Notes: generated by a model from the sequence alone, not told the origin. Shown: positions 18,403-30,027, numbered from the stretch's first letter. The stretch is DNA of 58,840 nucleotides from an uncultured Clostridia bacterium (GCA_944386785.1 CALXCM010000005.1:1-58840); one strand, 5' to 3'. Numbers and translations: made by a program.

Positions 18403-18435
18403 AAGACATTATAGATTTAATTTCTATAATGTCTT
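18403..18435. terminator. Bidirectional hairpin between convergent genes
   Basis: A perfect 13-bp stem (18403-18415 with 18423-18435) with a 7-nt loop lies between the GT51 gene and the convergent surface-protein gene. T runs follow in the plus direction. Confidence 0.8.
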
Positions 18436-18439
18436 TATT

Positions 18440-19642
18440 TTAGATTTCTACTATTTTTACTCTTTCCTCATACTGCATAGAATTTTGAATTGTCTGTAGT
18501 GTTAATGAATTACTTGGTACATATATTGTAAGCATTTCGTCTGGTTGTAAATTACTTAAAAAACTATTATCTTCAAAGTAATCAATTATTGGTGAATTTA
18601 TATATATTTCATTTGTATGTATATTAGTAAGTTGAATTGTAACAGATAAATTTTCAACAAAATTGCTGTATGAGAAAATATATTTTGGTAAATCTCCTTT
18701 TAAATTATAGCATTCTCTAAAACAACCTTGAAAGTTATTTACCTTTGTATTTTCTTTAAAAATGTTTTCTGGAATTTCACCTGATACACTAGAACCTGCA
18801 AAAACAAACCTAAAATTAGTAACCTCTTTACAATTAATAAATAAATCTTCTGGTATTGTGCTCGTTAGTCCTGTTGTATAATTAAATACATTTGCCATAG
18901 TTCTTACTTTAGTTGCGTATTTAAATAAATTAGATGGTATTTTACCTGTTAATTTTCCACATTTATAAAATAGTAATCTAAAACTTTCAACTTCATTAAA
19001 ACTATTTCTAGAAGGAAGAACTATTTCTCCTTCTAAATTAACACAACCTGCAAAATCATAATGTTTTGCTCCTATTACTCCCCATTGTACTAATTTTGTT
19101 ATTTTTTCTCTGTTTTCTACATTGTCAAGATGCTCAAAACTCCACCCCTCACATAATCCTTTTATCTTTACTGTATATGTTCCCGCTTCTTTATATGTAT
19201 GTATCCTATCTTCATCATCAAAACTTGTTACTTCTACTACTGTTCCATCACCATAGTCTACTGTAAAATCATAATTAAAATATGTCTCTTTTTCTCCTCT
19301 TTCATAATTCTCTTCTTCTTTTTCATAAATTGGTAATATAATTTGATCATTTGCATCTACCGTCCATTCTGTTACAAAATCTTTTAGATAATTATTTTCT
19401 GGCAAATCATCATTTTTTATATAGTTACCATCAGTAGATTCTGAAATCTCTTCTAGTTCTTCTAAAGATTCTTTTTCTAATTCTTCAGCCCTTTTTGTCT
19501 CTTCTGCTGCTTTTTGTGCATTAGTTAAAATTCCATTTTGTCCGGTAATCATTGCAATTGAGATTCCTGCTAAAATTAATAAAACAATAATTGTAATTAC
19601 TAGTGATATTAAAGTAATTCCCGATTGTTTATGTTTTTTCAT
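18440..19642 (-). CDS. Prepilin-like surface protein with BspA-type repeats
   Basis: The N-terminus (KQSGITLISLVITIIVLLIL) is a type IV prepilin-like signal: a short basic leader, G, then a long hydrophobic helix, followed by ITGQNGILTNAQKA and a Glu-rich helix. The same N-terminus occurs at 37027-37218 and 49586-50731. Residues 100-170 resemble a PKD-like segment (YDFTVDYGDGTVVEV). Residues 180-360 hold about six BspA/DUF285-type repeats of 25-35 residues with the pattern LTGKIPSNLF, TSTIPEDLF, SGEIPENIF, KGDLPKYIF. It is probably a cell-surface adhesin. A divergent XRE gene lies upstream, with an inverted repeat in the promoter. Confidence 0.8.
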   Translation of the reverse strand: MKKHKQSGITLISLVITIIVLLILAGISIAMITGQNGILTNAQKAAEETKRAEELEKESLEELEEISESTDGNYIKNDDLPENNYLKDFVTEWTVDANDQIILPIYEKEEENYERGEKETYFNYDFTVDYGDGTVVEVTSFDDEDRIHTYKEAGTYTVKIKGLCEGWSFEHLDNVENREKITKLVQWGVIGAKHYDFAGCVNLEGEIVLPSRNSFNEVESFRLLFYKCGKLTGKIPSNLFKYATKVRTMANVFNYTTGLTSTIPEDLFINCKEVTNFRFVFAGSSVSGEIPENIFKENTKVNNFQGCFRECYNLKGDLPKYIFSYSNFVENLSVTIQLTNIHTNEIYINSPIIDYFEDNSFLSNLQPDEMLTIYVPSNSLTLQTIQNSMQYEERVKIVEI

Positions 19643-19705
19643 TTGTATTTTCTCCTTTTTTGATTTTATTCTCTTATATTTTTGTATTAGTAGGTTATTT
19701 GGATT

Positions 19706-19733
19706 TTTATAGCGAGTATCCCTCGCTATTCAA
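19706..19733 (-). promoter_or_regulatory. Promoter with an embedded inverted-repeat operator for the BspA prepilin gene
   Basis: On the minus strand TTGAAT (19733-19728) and TATAAA (19711-19706) are 16 bp apart. The spacer is filled by the inverted repeat ATAGCGAG (19709-19716) / CTCGCTAT (19722-19729), which overlaps both boxes. A bound repressor there would block polymerase. The divergent XRE gene at 19787 is the likely source. Confidence 0.65.
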
Positions 19734-19786
19734 TTTTAAATTTATCATACAATATTTTTAAAGTCAAGTTTATTGGAGGAATAATT

Positions 19787-20026
19787 TTGAAAAAGTATGA
19801 AAATAAAATCAATGTAATTGGAAATTTAATTAAAGAATATAGAGAAAAAAATAAATTATCAAAAAGTGAGGTTAGTAGAAGATTACAACTTCATGCAGTT
19901 TATATTGATAGAACTGAATTAGTTAGAATGGAAGAAGGAAGAATGATTATTAAAGATTTTGAGCTAATTGCTTTATTTAAAGTTTTAGAAATTCCTTTTT
20001 CTAAGTTAAAAGACCTTGTTGAATAG
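19787..20026 (+). CDS. XRE-family regulator divergent from the BspA prepilin gene
   Basis: A 79-aa Cro/C1-type HTH protein: NLIKEYREKNKLSKSEVSRR, then RTELVRMEEGRMIIKDFEL. The start is a TTG with GGAGGA nine nt upstream. It consists of little more than the DNA-binding domain. It probably controls its neighbour and itself through the inverted repeat at 19709-19729. Confidence 0.8.
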   Translation: MKKYENKINVIGNLIKEYREKNKLSKSEVSRRLQLHAVYIDRTELVRMEEGRMIIKDFELIALFKVLEIPFSKLKDLVE

Positions 20027-20074
20027 TTTTAATTTTATCACTCATGATAATGTTTTTGACAAAATACGACAAAA

Positions 20075-20106
20075 TGAGAGAAACGAGGACTGTCCCCATT
20101 CTCTCA
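20075..20106. repeat. Palindromic repeat, TGAGAGAA subtype, overlapping the glucan synthase stop
   Basis: Arms TGAGAGAA (20075-20082) and TTCTCTCA (20099-20106) around GAGGACTGTCCCC. On the minus strand its first TGA is the stop of the glucan synthase gene. Inverted relative to the near-identical copy at 7773-7805. Confidence 0.8.
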
Positions 20107-23100
20107 CATTATTACTTCAATGTTATATATATTTGCACTTTTTTCTAGTTTTATTCCGTTTTCTTTTTCTATTTCTTTTCCGTTTACAAGTATCTTAGTT
20201 ACTCCTTTATTTTTTCCTTCTGGATTTTTTATTTTTATATTGTATATTGCATTTTCATATCTGTATTTTATCTCATATTCTTTCCAATCTTTTGGGATGC
20301 ATGGATTGATTTTTATTGTGTTATTTTTTATTTTAAATCCTAAAATATATTCTATTCCTGCCATGTAGTACCAACTTGCAGAACCTGTGTACCATGTCCA
20401 TCCTCCTCTTCCTGCTAAGTTTCCTGCTCCATATATATCTGCTGGTATTACATATGGCTCTACTTTATATTTATTGCTTGCTTCTTTTGTTCTTGAGTGT
20501 TCGATTGGATTTATTATTCTATAATATTCTAGTGCTTTATCTCCAAATCCTAAGATACTTTCTGCAATTATTACCCAGCAAGAGCTATGGGTATATTGTC
20601 CTCCATTTTCTCTTACTCCTGGCAAGTATGCTTTTATATAGCCTGGATTTAGTTTTCCTTTTTCAAATGGTGGGTCTAATAGTTTTATTATTCCATTTTC
20701 TCTATCTACTAAATGATTTTCTAAGCTTTCCATTGATATATATTTTTTGTCATTATCTCCTGCATTTGAAATAACGCTCCAGCTTTGTGCAATGCTGTCT
20801 ATTCTACATTCTTCGTTTGCCATACTTCCTAATACATTTCCATCATCCATATATGCTCTTCTAAACCATCTTCCGGTCCCAGCTTTTTAAGTTTAGAGCT
20901 TTTTTTAGTTTTATTTTTATTTCTTCATATTTTTTTGCAAGTTCTATTTTTTCTTGGTTTTCAGTTTTTTCTAATATTGGAATAAATCTATTTAATATGT
21001 CATAAAGAAAAAATCCAAGCCAGACACTTTCTCCTTTTCCTTTATTTCCAACTGTGCTAAATCCATCATTCCAATCTCCTGACCCTATTTTTGGAAGTCC
21101 ATTTTCTCCAAATTTTAAGGATTTTTCTATTGCTTTTATACAGTGTTCTAAAATAGGTTCTTTTTCCTTAGTTTCTTCATATTTGTCATATTTTTCATCT
21201 ACTCCATCTTCTAAAATATTTCCTTTTACATATGGCTCTTCTATATATAATATACTTAAGTCTCCTGTTAATTCAATATATTCTATTACACAATATACAA
21301 GCCATAATAAGTCATCTGAAAATCTTGTTCTTATTCCTCGTTTTGTTTCTTCATGCCACCAATGTTCAACATCTCCTTCATAGAATTGATGCCTACTATG
21401 CTTTAAAATTTGGTTTTTCAAAATTTGAGGTTCTAAAAATTTAAGTCCTAATGCGTCTTGAAGTTGGTCTCTAAATCCAAATGCTCCTCCTGATTGATAA
21501 TATCCGCTTCTTCCTATAAGCCTACTTTCTATTATTTGATAAACAAGCCAACCATTTAATAAAATATTATTAGATTCTAGTGGTGTATATACTTGAAGTC
21601 TTCCTAATAATTCTTTCCAATATGTTTGAATAGCTTCAAGCTCTTGCCTGCAGTTTTGTATTTTGCTATATTTATATGCAATATTTTTACAATCTATTTC
21701 ATTTTCTTCCGCCCCTAAAACAATTGATATTTCTTTTTCAGAAAAGCTTTCTATTTCTATATCTATTTGATAAACAATACATGTGTTTTTTCCAAGTCCA
21801 TTATCTTTATTTAATGCATGTTTTCTTATTCCATCTGGATTAGCTATTCCACCTTTTCCTAAAAAGAAATTTTTATCTCCTGTAAATGATTCAATTTTCT
21901 CACTACTTGATACATATATTTTAGTATTTTCTAATTCGTTTTTATATAGGTTTTTAGCAATTATTATATTATTGTTTTTGTCAAAATCTAGTTTTATATA
22001 TCCATTTGAATTTATTTCATCTTCTCCCATTACTGGTTTTATATAATAGTATAGTTTTAATTTTTTCTTGTTTGGAGTTTCATTTCTTAATGTTAATATT
22101 CCAATTTTTGAACTATCATTTTTTGGTACAAATATTTTAAATTCTTGATTTATTCCCATACTTTTATGAATATATTTGCTATATCCAAAACCATATATTA
22201 CTTGATAATTTTCATTATCTGGTTTTGGGTTTAATCCTAATGACCATGTGTTTTTTGTTTCTTCATCTTTTAAATAAATTATTTCAGAAGGTGTATCTAA
22301 AACTGCATCATTTGCCCAAGCAGATACTCTATCTAATCTACTATTTTTATACCAACTATATCCTCCCATATTTTCTGTAACTACTGTTCCGAATTTTTCG
22401 TTTGCCATAATATGACTCCAAACGGTTGGAAGCCTATTTTCTCTATTTTGTCTTATTATATATTCTTTTCCATCTTCTCTAAATCCGCCATATTCGTTAT
22501 AGTATTTTGAGTTTTCCATGTTTTGAGACAAAACTGCCCCGTCCCCATTTGTCTCATTTGTGGTTTCTTCTTCACTTATTTTTTTGTTTTGCTCTAGATA
22601 TTCTTCTTCCCTTTCTTTTATATTATTTTCTATTCCACCATTTTTTGCTTCTATTAATATGCTAGATACAAATTCTAATGTTAAAATGTCTTTTCTTTCT
22701 ATTTCTTCTTTTGATAGTACAAATATTCCTGTTTTTTGATTTTTTAGATATCCTAATTGGTTATTTAATATACTTCCTTCTATTTCTTCTTTTAAATAGT
22801 TTTCATAACTATATTTTTCTTCATCTATTATTACAAGTTCTGTATAAACTTTTTTTGTTCTTAAATATTCATAAGCTTTTAAAACTTCTTTTATTACATA
22901 TGAATCGTTTATATCTTTTATTTTTACTAGGATTATTGGAAAGTCTCCTGAAATTCCATACTTCCATAAATCTGATTGTTTATAGTTATCTTCTTTAATA
23001 TTTTTTACCCATGTGCTTTTTACTGAATTATCAAATATTATATATGACATCATTTTTTGATATATTTCTATTTCTTTTCCTTTTACTCTTAAATATCTAT

Positions 23101-26100
23101 TCTCTGCTTCTACTCTTGCTTTTGAAAGTTCAAATTCTTTTTTTACATTTTCAGATGATAGATATTTTCTTAAGTTTTCTTTTGCTTTTTTGTTATCTTT
23201 GTTTGCTGAAATTACAAAGTCTAAAACTTCTTTATCTTTACTTTTTATTTTAATTGTTCTTTTTAATGCAATAATTCCTTCTGTTACAAGTCCCATTTTT
23301 TTAGAAAATGGCATAGATTTTTCTATCATTTCTGGAATTTTTAAGTTTCCTCTTCCTATGAATTTTTCTTCATTTATTTCATATTCTAAGTCTGATGTTT
23401 GTTTAGAATTTGTAAGCAGATTCGTATAAACATATATTTTTTCTTCTAAGTCACTTCTTGTGTTTCTTGTTGTAACTATACTTTTTGTTTCTTCATCATA
23501 GCTAAATTTTAAGAATAAGTTATTAAATGCAGGGTGTGCATAGTCTTGTTCTTTTTTAGATAAAACTGGTTCAAAATATGCTGTCACCTCTAATATTTCA
23601 TCATTATTTCCTTCGTTTTCTAAGGTAATTCTTCTTATTTCTACTGGTTCGTTTGAAGCAATTGTTGTTTCTACTTTTGTTTTTATATTCCCATTTTTTA
23701 ATTCTTGTTTGTTTTTATCAGGCATAAAACTAATTTGATAGTTTGTATCTAAATTATTATTAGAATAATTAGTACTCCAAATTTTCTTGTTTTGTATATT
23801 TTTAATTGTAATAAATATCCCTTGTGGTTTGTCATTTGTCTTTTTAAATCTATTTATATAGATATCGTTATATTTACTATATCCTTCTCCTTTTTCATTT
23901 GTTGCAATTACATAATTTTCACTAGATAATACATTTCCTAAGATTAGTCTTTCGTCAATTTTTGATGTTGTTCTTACTATATAGTCTTCATAGTCTTTAT
24001 ATTTTAATTTTTCTACTTTTTCTTTATTTTCTTTTGTTATTACAAATGTTTCTGGCATTGTTTCTTGAAGCAATATGCTTACAGCTTCTATTTCTGGATT
24101 TTCCATAAATCTTTTTTGCAAAATATTTTGATTTACAAAGTTATTTATAGAAAGCAAGATAAGTCCTTGATGATGTGCCATATATGTTTTTACAATACTT
24201 GCTTTTTTCCCTTTTTCTACTCTTTCTGGTGTATAGTCTATTGATTCATAAAAGCCAAATTTACCATACATTCCTTCTTTTTCTAGCCTTTTTAGATTAT
24301 TTATTTCTTCTTTTGGTACATCTGATATTGCAAGTATACTTCCGATAGCTAGATACAACTTGTTCATCTGCTAATCCTCTTTTTAGTCCTAGCCATGGAA
24401 TTCCAAATGCTTTATATTGATAGTTTCCATGTAAATCTTTTAAATTAAATGCAGCTTCTGATATACCCCAAGGAATATTTAATTCTTTTGCATATTCCAT
24501 TCCACTTTTTATCATAAATTTGCAGGATTCATCAAGAAGGCTCCCTTTATATCTTGGTATATTTATGTTTGGCATTAAATATTCAAATGATGTTCCAGAC
24601 CAAGAAATTAGCCCTTTGTATTTCCCTAAAGTAGTTAATGTTCTACTTAAATAATTCCAATGTTTCGCAGGAACATCTTTTTTTGCTATTGCAATTAAGC
24701 TTGCTTGTCTTGCTTCTGAAGCCAATAAATCATAATATGAGTCTGTTAGTTTATTTTCTTCTATATTAAATCCTATTGAGAATATCTCTTCATCTTTGTT
24801 ATATAGTTTTGAAAAGTCTGTATTTTTTATAAGTTCATCTACTTTTTTAACTAATTCTTTATTTTTATCATTCTCTAGCAAAAAACTTTTTACTACATAT
24901 AAATATCCCACAAAATTCCCACTATCTACTGTTGATATATATCTTGGAATTAGTGGATTTTTTGTTTTTATATCATACCAATTATATAAATGCCCATTCC
25001 ATTTTTGCAAACTTTCTACACTTTCTATTATATTTTTTATTAATTCTTCTGCCTTTTTTCTTTCTATATATTTTAAGTCATATGCAGAAATTACTGATAA
25101 AAGTGATAACCCTATATTTGTTGAGGATGTTCTTTTTATTATTTTTTCTTTTCTATCTTCTTGATAATTATCAGGTATTAAATAGTTAAATTCTTCATTC
25201 AAATATTTATTAAAATATTCCCATGTTCTTTTTCCAATTTCTAAAACATATTCTTTTTCTTTATTTGTTATTTTATCTATGCTTTTTTCTTCATTTTTTT
25301 CTTTACTTATATACCATAAAATACCTGGCATTATTATCCACAAAATACTAACAATCATCCCAAAAATATTTGTTTTTAATATACCTAAACCTAATGCTAC
25401 TATACCAAAAAGAAAATTTATCCACATATTATTATAGTAGGAAATAATCGTTGTTTTTGAATTTTTTTCTGCTTCTTCTGAAGTTGTCCATTCAAGTAAA
25501 TGTTTTTTTGTAATACTCATTCTATATATTGTTTTTATAATTGATTTTAAAAGAGTATATGCTTTATATGGAAGTGCTCCAAATGTTATAACTCCTCTAT
25601 ACAAAGCACCTTTAATTCCTGATATTTTAGGTGTAAATGTTTTTTGCTTTTTTTCTCCTTCTTTTTTAAATATTAATTTATTTAATATTTCTAACAAATA
25701 TGGAAAAATGCTAACTATTGACAATATTAATATATATGGATATATTTTTTTGTCATATATTAATCCTAAAATAGTTATATATATTATTCCAAGTGTTATA
25801 AATATTTCTAGCATGCTTCTTCTTAAATTATCAAATATTTTAAATTTTGATAATAAATTCAAATTTGTTTTTTTACTTAACCATTTTGATATTTGCCAAT
25901 CTCCTCTTGTCCATCTAGAAAGCCTATTTATATAACTATTATATTTAGTTGGATATCCATCCATCAGTAAAATGTCTGATGATAAACCACATCTTAAATA
26001 TGACCCTTCTAAAAGGTCATGACTTAAAACTGTATTTTCTGGTATTTTATTTTTTAATATTTTGGAAAACACATGAAGGTCATATATTCCTTTTCCTGTA

Positions 26101-28220
26101 AATATCCCTTCTTCGAAATTATCTTGATATGTGTCTGATATTGCATTTGAATATGAATCAAATCCTCCTGCACCTGCAAATATTTTTGTAAAGATTGTTT
26201 TATAGCTAACATCTAAATCTACTCCTACTCTAGGTTGGATTATTCCATAACCTTGTTCTACTATTTGCTTTTCTTCATTTACTACAGGTTTATTTAAAAT
26301 ATGTGCCATTGCTCCTATAAGTTCAAATGCAGAGTTTAATATTAAATCTGTGTCAGAGTCTAATGTTATTACATATTTTATATTTTTTAAATTATTTCTT
26401 AATTCTTTATCTCCTTCTTGAATTTTATTTTCTATTGTGTTTTCTCTAAACGGATTTTTTATATTTCCTAAAATATATTCATTAAACTGTGTAATAAGTC
26501 CTCTTTTTCTTTCCCAACCTAAATATAATTCTTCTTTTTCGTTTTTTATTCTTTTTCTATATATAAAATTAAAAAGAGGGATTTTTTCTTTAGCTTCTTT
26601 ATATTTTTCATTTAATTCATTTACTTTTTTTCTTCCTTCTTTAATTACTTCTAAATCATATTCTTTTTCTTCTTCATTTTCTTCTTTGCAATCTCCAAGT
26701 AGTGTAAAATATATATTTTCTGATTTATTAGCTAAATAAAATACTTCTAATTTTTTCATTAAGTTTGCTACTTTTTCTTTAGAGTCTACTATTGTTGGAA
26801 TTATTACCATTGTCATATTTTCTTTATTTATTTTATTATTTAAATCAAGTTTTGGTATTAATTTTGGCTTTACTATTTTACTTAAAATATATTGAATAAG
26901 CTCTATTGCTACTTCTGACATAGGTACTAGATATATTAAAAATAGAGTAAATAAAATATATGGATTTTTAGTTATGCTTTTTGTTAAATATATCATTCCA
27001 AGTGATAAAATAACTGTTATTATTAATATTAAGAAAATATATTTTTTTACTTTTTTATTATTTTTTTCTTTTTTATTTTTATATTTTATCACATTATATA
27101 GCTCATCTATTCCGTTATCTATTAAGTAATACCCAATATGTGATTCTTTATTTTGAAAATTTTTTGTTTTAGCAAGAGCTAAAACTTTTCTTGCTATATA
27201 TATTTCTGATATTTTTGTTTTTTTGGCTATTTCTTTTATTTTTGCTCTATAATATTCTTTTGTTTTGTAATCCATTTTTTCGTAAACACCACTTGGGTCT
27301 TGTTTTAAAATTTCTTCTACTCCATTTACTTTTTCAAATATTTCCGTAAAATTAATTCTTTGAATCTTTTTTATACTAATTATGCTATTTCCCATTGACA
27401 CTTTTCTTACTGCTATATCAAAATGTTCTTTTTTTATTACTTCTGATATTGTAGTTCCATTCATTTCTACTATTTCTTCTAATAGTTTTAAATATCTAGA
27501 ACCTTTTTTCCCATATCTTTTTAATATATATGACATATATTCAATAAATGGATATTTCATGTCTTGCAAATTTTCTTTTCTTATCTTTTTCATATTATTT
27601 TCTTTGAAATTTTGCTCTTGTCTATTTTTGTTTTCTACTAATCTTTCAACTATATTTTCAGCTCTGTATTTTTGCATTTGCGAAATATATATTTTTTCTG
27701 ATATTTCTCTTATATTTTCTATTAAAGCAATTTGCAAAAATATACCTATATTCCATATTTCTTCCATATTTAATGTCTTTTTTTCTTGATAACTTTTTAA
27801 GTATTCTTCTAACTCTTCTTTTTCTATTTTATTGTCTGTATATGCTACTATTTCAGATGCCAATACATATATTCTTGCAAATCCTTTATATCCACCATTT
27901 GCAATTCCTATTAAATTTTTATATTTTTTTAAAGGTAATTCTTTTTCTATTTGTTTTACTGTTTGTTCTATGATATAGAAATTATCTAAAAGCCATTCTC
28001 CTGCAGGATGTATATTAATTTTTAGTTTTAGATGTTCATTTAACAAATTATATACTTCTTTTATTACATTATAGCTTTCTTTTAAATGTGGTATTGGATA
28101 TGTTGATTTTTCAGATTTTTTTACTATATTATGACTAGATGCTATTTTTTCTAAGTATTTTTTTAATTGTTCTTTATCTAGAACAGTTCCATTTATTTTT
28201 AAAATTTTATCTGTTTTCAA
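20104..28220 (-). CDS. Cyclic beta-1,2-glucan synthase (NdvB/ChvB type) with two +1 frameshifts at CGG codons
   Basis: The joined product is about 2,704 aa, close to ChvB. Order: N-terminal helical region, membrane segments, a GT84/GT2-like synthase with TLDSDTDLIL near residue 617 and further membrane helices, a glucoamylase-like domain ending in YKAFGIPWLGLKRGL and MAHHQGLILL (about 1,348), then GH94 phosphorylase-like domains with GDWNDGF near 2,380. It would synthesise and cyclise beta-1,2-glucan at the membrane. Frame 1 (1,292 codons) ends at TAT CGG and frame 2 (1,156 codons) at GAC CGG. Skipping one C each time restores SSYGSILAI and SWDGRWFRR, both family-conserved. Start is TTG at 28220 with AAGGAG upstream. 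A palindromic repeat is inserted in frame near residue 1,890, and another supplies the stop. Confidence 0.88.
20872..20878 (-). other. +1 frameshift site 2 in the glucan synthase (GAC CGG A)
   Basis: Zero frame GAC CGG AAG runs to a stop four codons later. Skipping the C (g at 20875) gives GAC GGA AGA TGG, reading WDGRWFRRAY as in ChvB-type enzymes. Confidence 0.85.
22524..22556. repeat. Palindromic repeat inside the glucan synthase coding sequence
   Basis: 33 nt with arms TGAGACAAA and TTTGTCTCA. It is identical base for base to the copy at 51203-51235. In the coding frame it reads ETNGDGAVLSQ. Confidence 0.9.
24341..24347 (-). other. +1 frameshift site 1 in the glucan synthase (TAT CGG A)
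   Basis: Zero frame TAT CGG AAG soon reaches a stop. Skipping the C (g at 24344) gives TAT GGA AGT ATA CTT GCA, reading SYGSILAI, and the next 1,156 codons match the family. Confidence 0.85.
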
Positions 28221-28273
28221 AAAAATTCCACTCCTTGCAAAATATGTTTAAACATATTGTTTGCAAAGAGTGG
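28221..28273 (-). terminator. Long hairpin whose 3' arm contains the glucan synthase SD
   Basis: On the minus strand CCACTCTTTGCAAACAATAT pairs imperfectly with the stretch ending GCAAGGAGTGG (28273 to 28228), followed by AATTTTTTT. It ends the 286-aa gene. Its 3' arm holds the AAGGAG used by the TTG start at 28220. Confidence 0.7.
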
Positions 28274-28296
28274 CTATTTTATACACTTAAAGGTTA

Positions 28297-29157
28297 TTAT
28301 CTATCCATATCTTCTTGTTGTTTATTACTATCTACATCTTTTACTGTTACTAAATATGTACTTAAACTTCCATCTTCATTTAAAGTAATTTCAGTTGCAC
28401 CCATTTTTTCAATGTTTACCATGTCTTCTTGTAATGCTTTTATAGCTTTTCCTCTATCATAATTTTCATCTGCTTCTCTTACATAAGTATTTACATTAAT
28501 TCTTGCATCTTCACATTCTTTAAAATAGTCTTTTAAATCTTGTGGTATTTGATCTCCTTGTGCTACTATTTTATCATTTATTATTATTGATGCTTCTGGC
28601 CTTGAGCTTGAATAGAAATCACTTTCGCTTAATATAACTCCTTCTGGTTGGATTTTTATATTTTCTATATCTGCATCATATACATTTGATAACTTATTTT
28701 TTACTGTATCAAAGTATTGGTCTCTTACTTCTACTATTAAGTCTTGAATTTCTTCGTCTGATAATTTATCAATACCTTCTATTTTTCCTTTTAATTCTTC
28801 TATATCTTTTGCTGTATTTTCATCTAATCCTAAAGTTTCTAAAGTATTTTGGTTATTTAATGCTTCTTCTATTGTTACTCCATTATTTTGTTTTTGACTA
28901 TCTAAAAATGCCTTACATCCTCCAAATACAGCAACCCCTGCAATTCCTACTGCACCTAATGCAAGTAAAAATTTCTTATTTAATTTTCTATTTGGCTTTT
29001 TATTACTTAATTTTGTATTTGATTTATATGTTCTTCTTTGTTTTTCTGGTGTTACTCTTTTCTTTCCAAAATTTTGCACTAATAAATGGTCATTTTCTTT
29101 ATTTGAAAAGTTTGCTATAGATAACTCATCTCTAAATTTTCTTCCTTTATCGTTCAT
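28297..29157 (-). CDS. Single-pass membrane protein of unknown function
   Basis: A basic cytoplasmic region of about 65 residues (RTYKSNTKLSNKKPNRKLNK) precedes one membrane segment (FLLALGAVGIAGVAVFGG) and an extracytoplasmic part of about 200 residues rich in Asp/Glu. No family is recognised. It has a strong SD (AAGGAGGAATT) and lies between cwlD and the glucan synthase on the same strand. Confidence 0.7.
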   Translation of the reverse strand: MNDKGRKFRDELSIANFSNKENDHLLVQNFGKKRVTPEKQRRTYKSNTKLSNKKPNRKLNKKFLLALGAVGIAGVAVFGGCKAFLDSQKQNNGVTIEEALNNQNTLETLGLDENTAKDIEELKGKIEGIDKLSDEEIQDLIVEVRDQYFDTVKNKLSNVYDADIENIKIQPEGVILSESDFYSSSRPEASIIINDKIVAQGDQIPQDLKDYFKECEDARINVNTYVREADENYDRGKAIKALQEDMVNIEKMGATEITLNEDGSLSTYLVTVKDVDSNKQQEDMDR

Positions 29158-29261
29158 TTTTAATTCCTCCTTTGAATGGTCAGAATACTTCTAACACTTA
29201 TATTATACCACTTTTGAAGAACAAATGCAAAATTTTGTAAGTTATGTAAACAAAGAGATGG

Positions 29262-29291
29262 AAAGTTATTTTGCCTAAACAAAATAACTTT
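29262..29291 (-). terminator. Hairpin after cwlD
   Basis: A 12-bp perfect stem (29262-29273 with 29280-29291), loop of 6. The T content downstream is low on the minus strand, so termination is less certain. Confidence 0.45.
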
Positions 29292-29298
29292 TATTTAC

Positions 29299-30027
29299 TT
29301 AATTTATTTCATTAAAATATTTATTAATTCCTGTATATATTCCCCATGCTAGTTTTTCTTGGTATTCTTTTGTTTGGAGTTCTTGTTCCTCTTCTGGGTT
29401 TGATAAAAATCCACATTCTACAATAGAAATAGGAATTTCTACATTTTTCATTATATATACACTTTCTAATTTTTTTACTTCTCTATTATTTTCTTTTTCA
29501 ATTGCTTCATTTAAACTTTTTTGCAGATTTTCTGCTAAGCTTTTACTTTTTTCATTTTTAGTATTATAGAAACATTGCCATCCATAATACTGACTTTCTG
29601 GAATTTTATTTAAATGTACTGAAACAAATATATCACTAGAACTTTCATTTCCAATTTTCACCCTGTTTTTTATATCTGATATCTTTTTTTCTCTTAAAGT
29701 TTTTTTGTCTAAATCATAAATTGAATTTTCATCAGACCTTGTAAGTATTACTGTAGTTCCACTTTGTTCTAACAGTTTTTGAACTTCTAATACTATTTCT
29801 AAATTGATTTTTGCTTCTGTTGTCCCATTTTTGCTCTCTGCTCCTTCATCTGGAGAACCATGACCTGCATCTAAAATAACTGTTTTTCCAGATGAAGGCA
29901 CTGCTGTTACTTCTGATAATTTTTTATTATCAATATTTGTTACTGATGTTTTTATAAAAAAACTTGAGATTCCTATTATCAAACCAAAAATTATTAATAC
30001 TATTCTCTTCTTACTTAATATAACCAT
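29299..30027 (-). CDS. cwlD: Spore cortex N-acetylmuramoyl-L-alanine amidase CwlD
   Basis: A signal-anchor precedes an Amidase_3 domain with zinc ligands in LDAGHGSPDEGAE, the Glu of EAKINLEI, SVHLNK and the final IVECGFLSN. At 242 aa it matches CwlD, which removes stem peptides so that muramic lactam can form in the spore cortex. This supports an endospore former. The start ATG at 30027 has AGGAG located inside the upstream terminator. Confidence 0.9.
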   Translation of the reverse strand: MVILSKKRIVLIIFGLIIGISSFFIKTSVTNIDNKKLSEVTAVPSSGKTVILDAGHGSPDEGAESKNGTTEAKINLEIVLEVQKLLEQSGTTVILTRSDENSIYDLDKKTLREKKISDIKNRVKIGNESSSDIFVSVHLNKIPESQYYGWQCFYNTKNEKSKSLAENLQKSLNEAIEKENNREVKKLESVYIMKNVEIPISIVECGFLSNPEEEQELQTKEYQEKLAWGIYTGINKYFNEIN

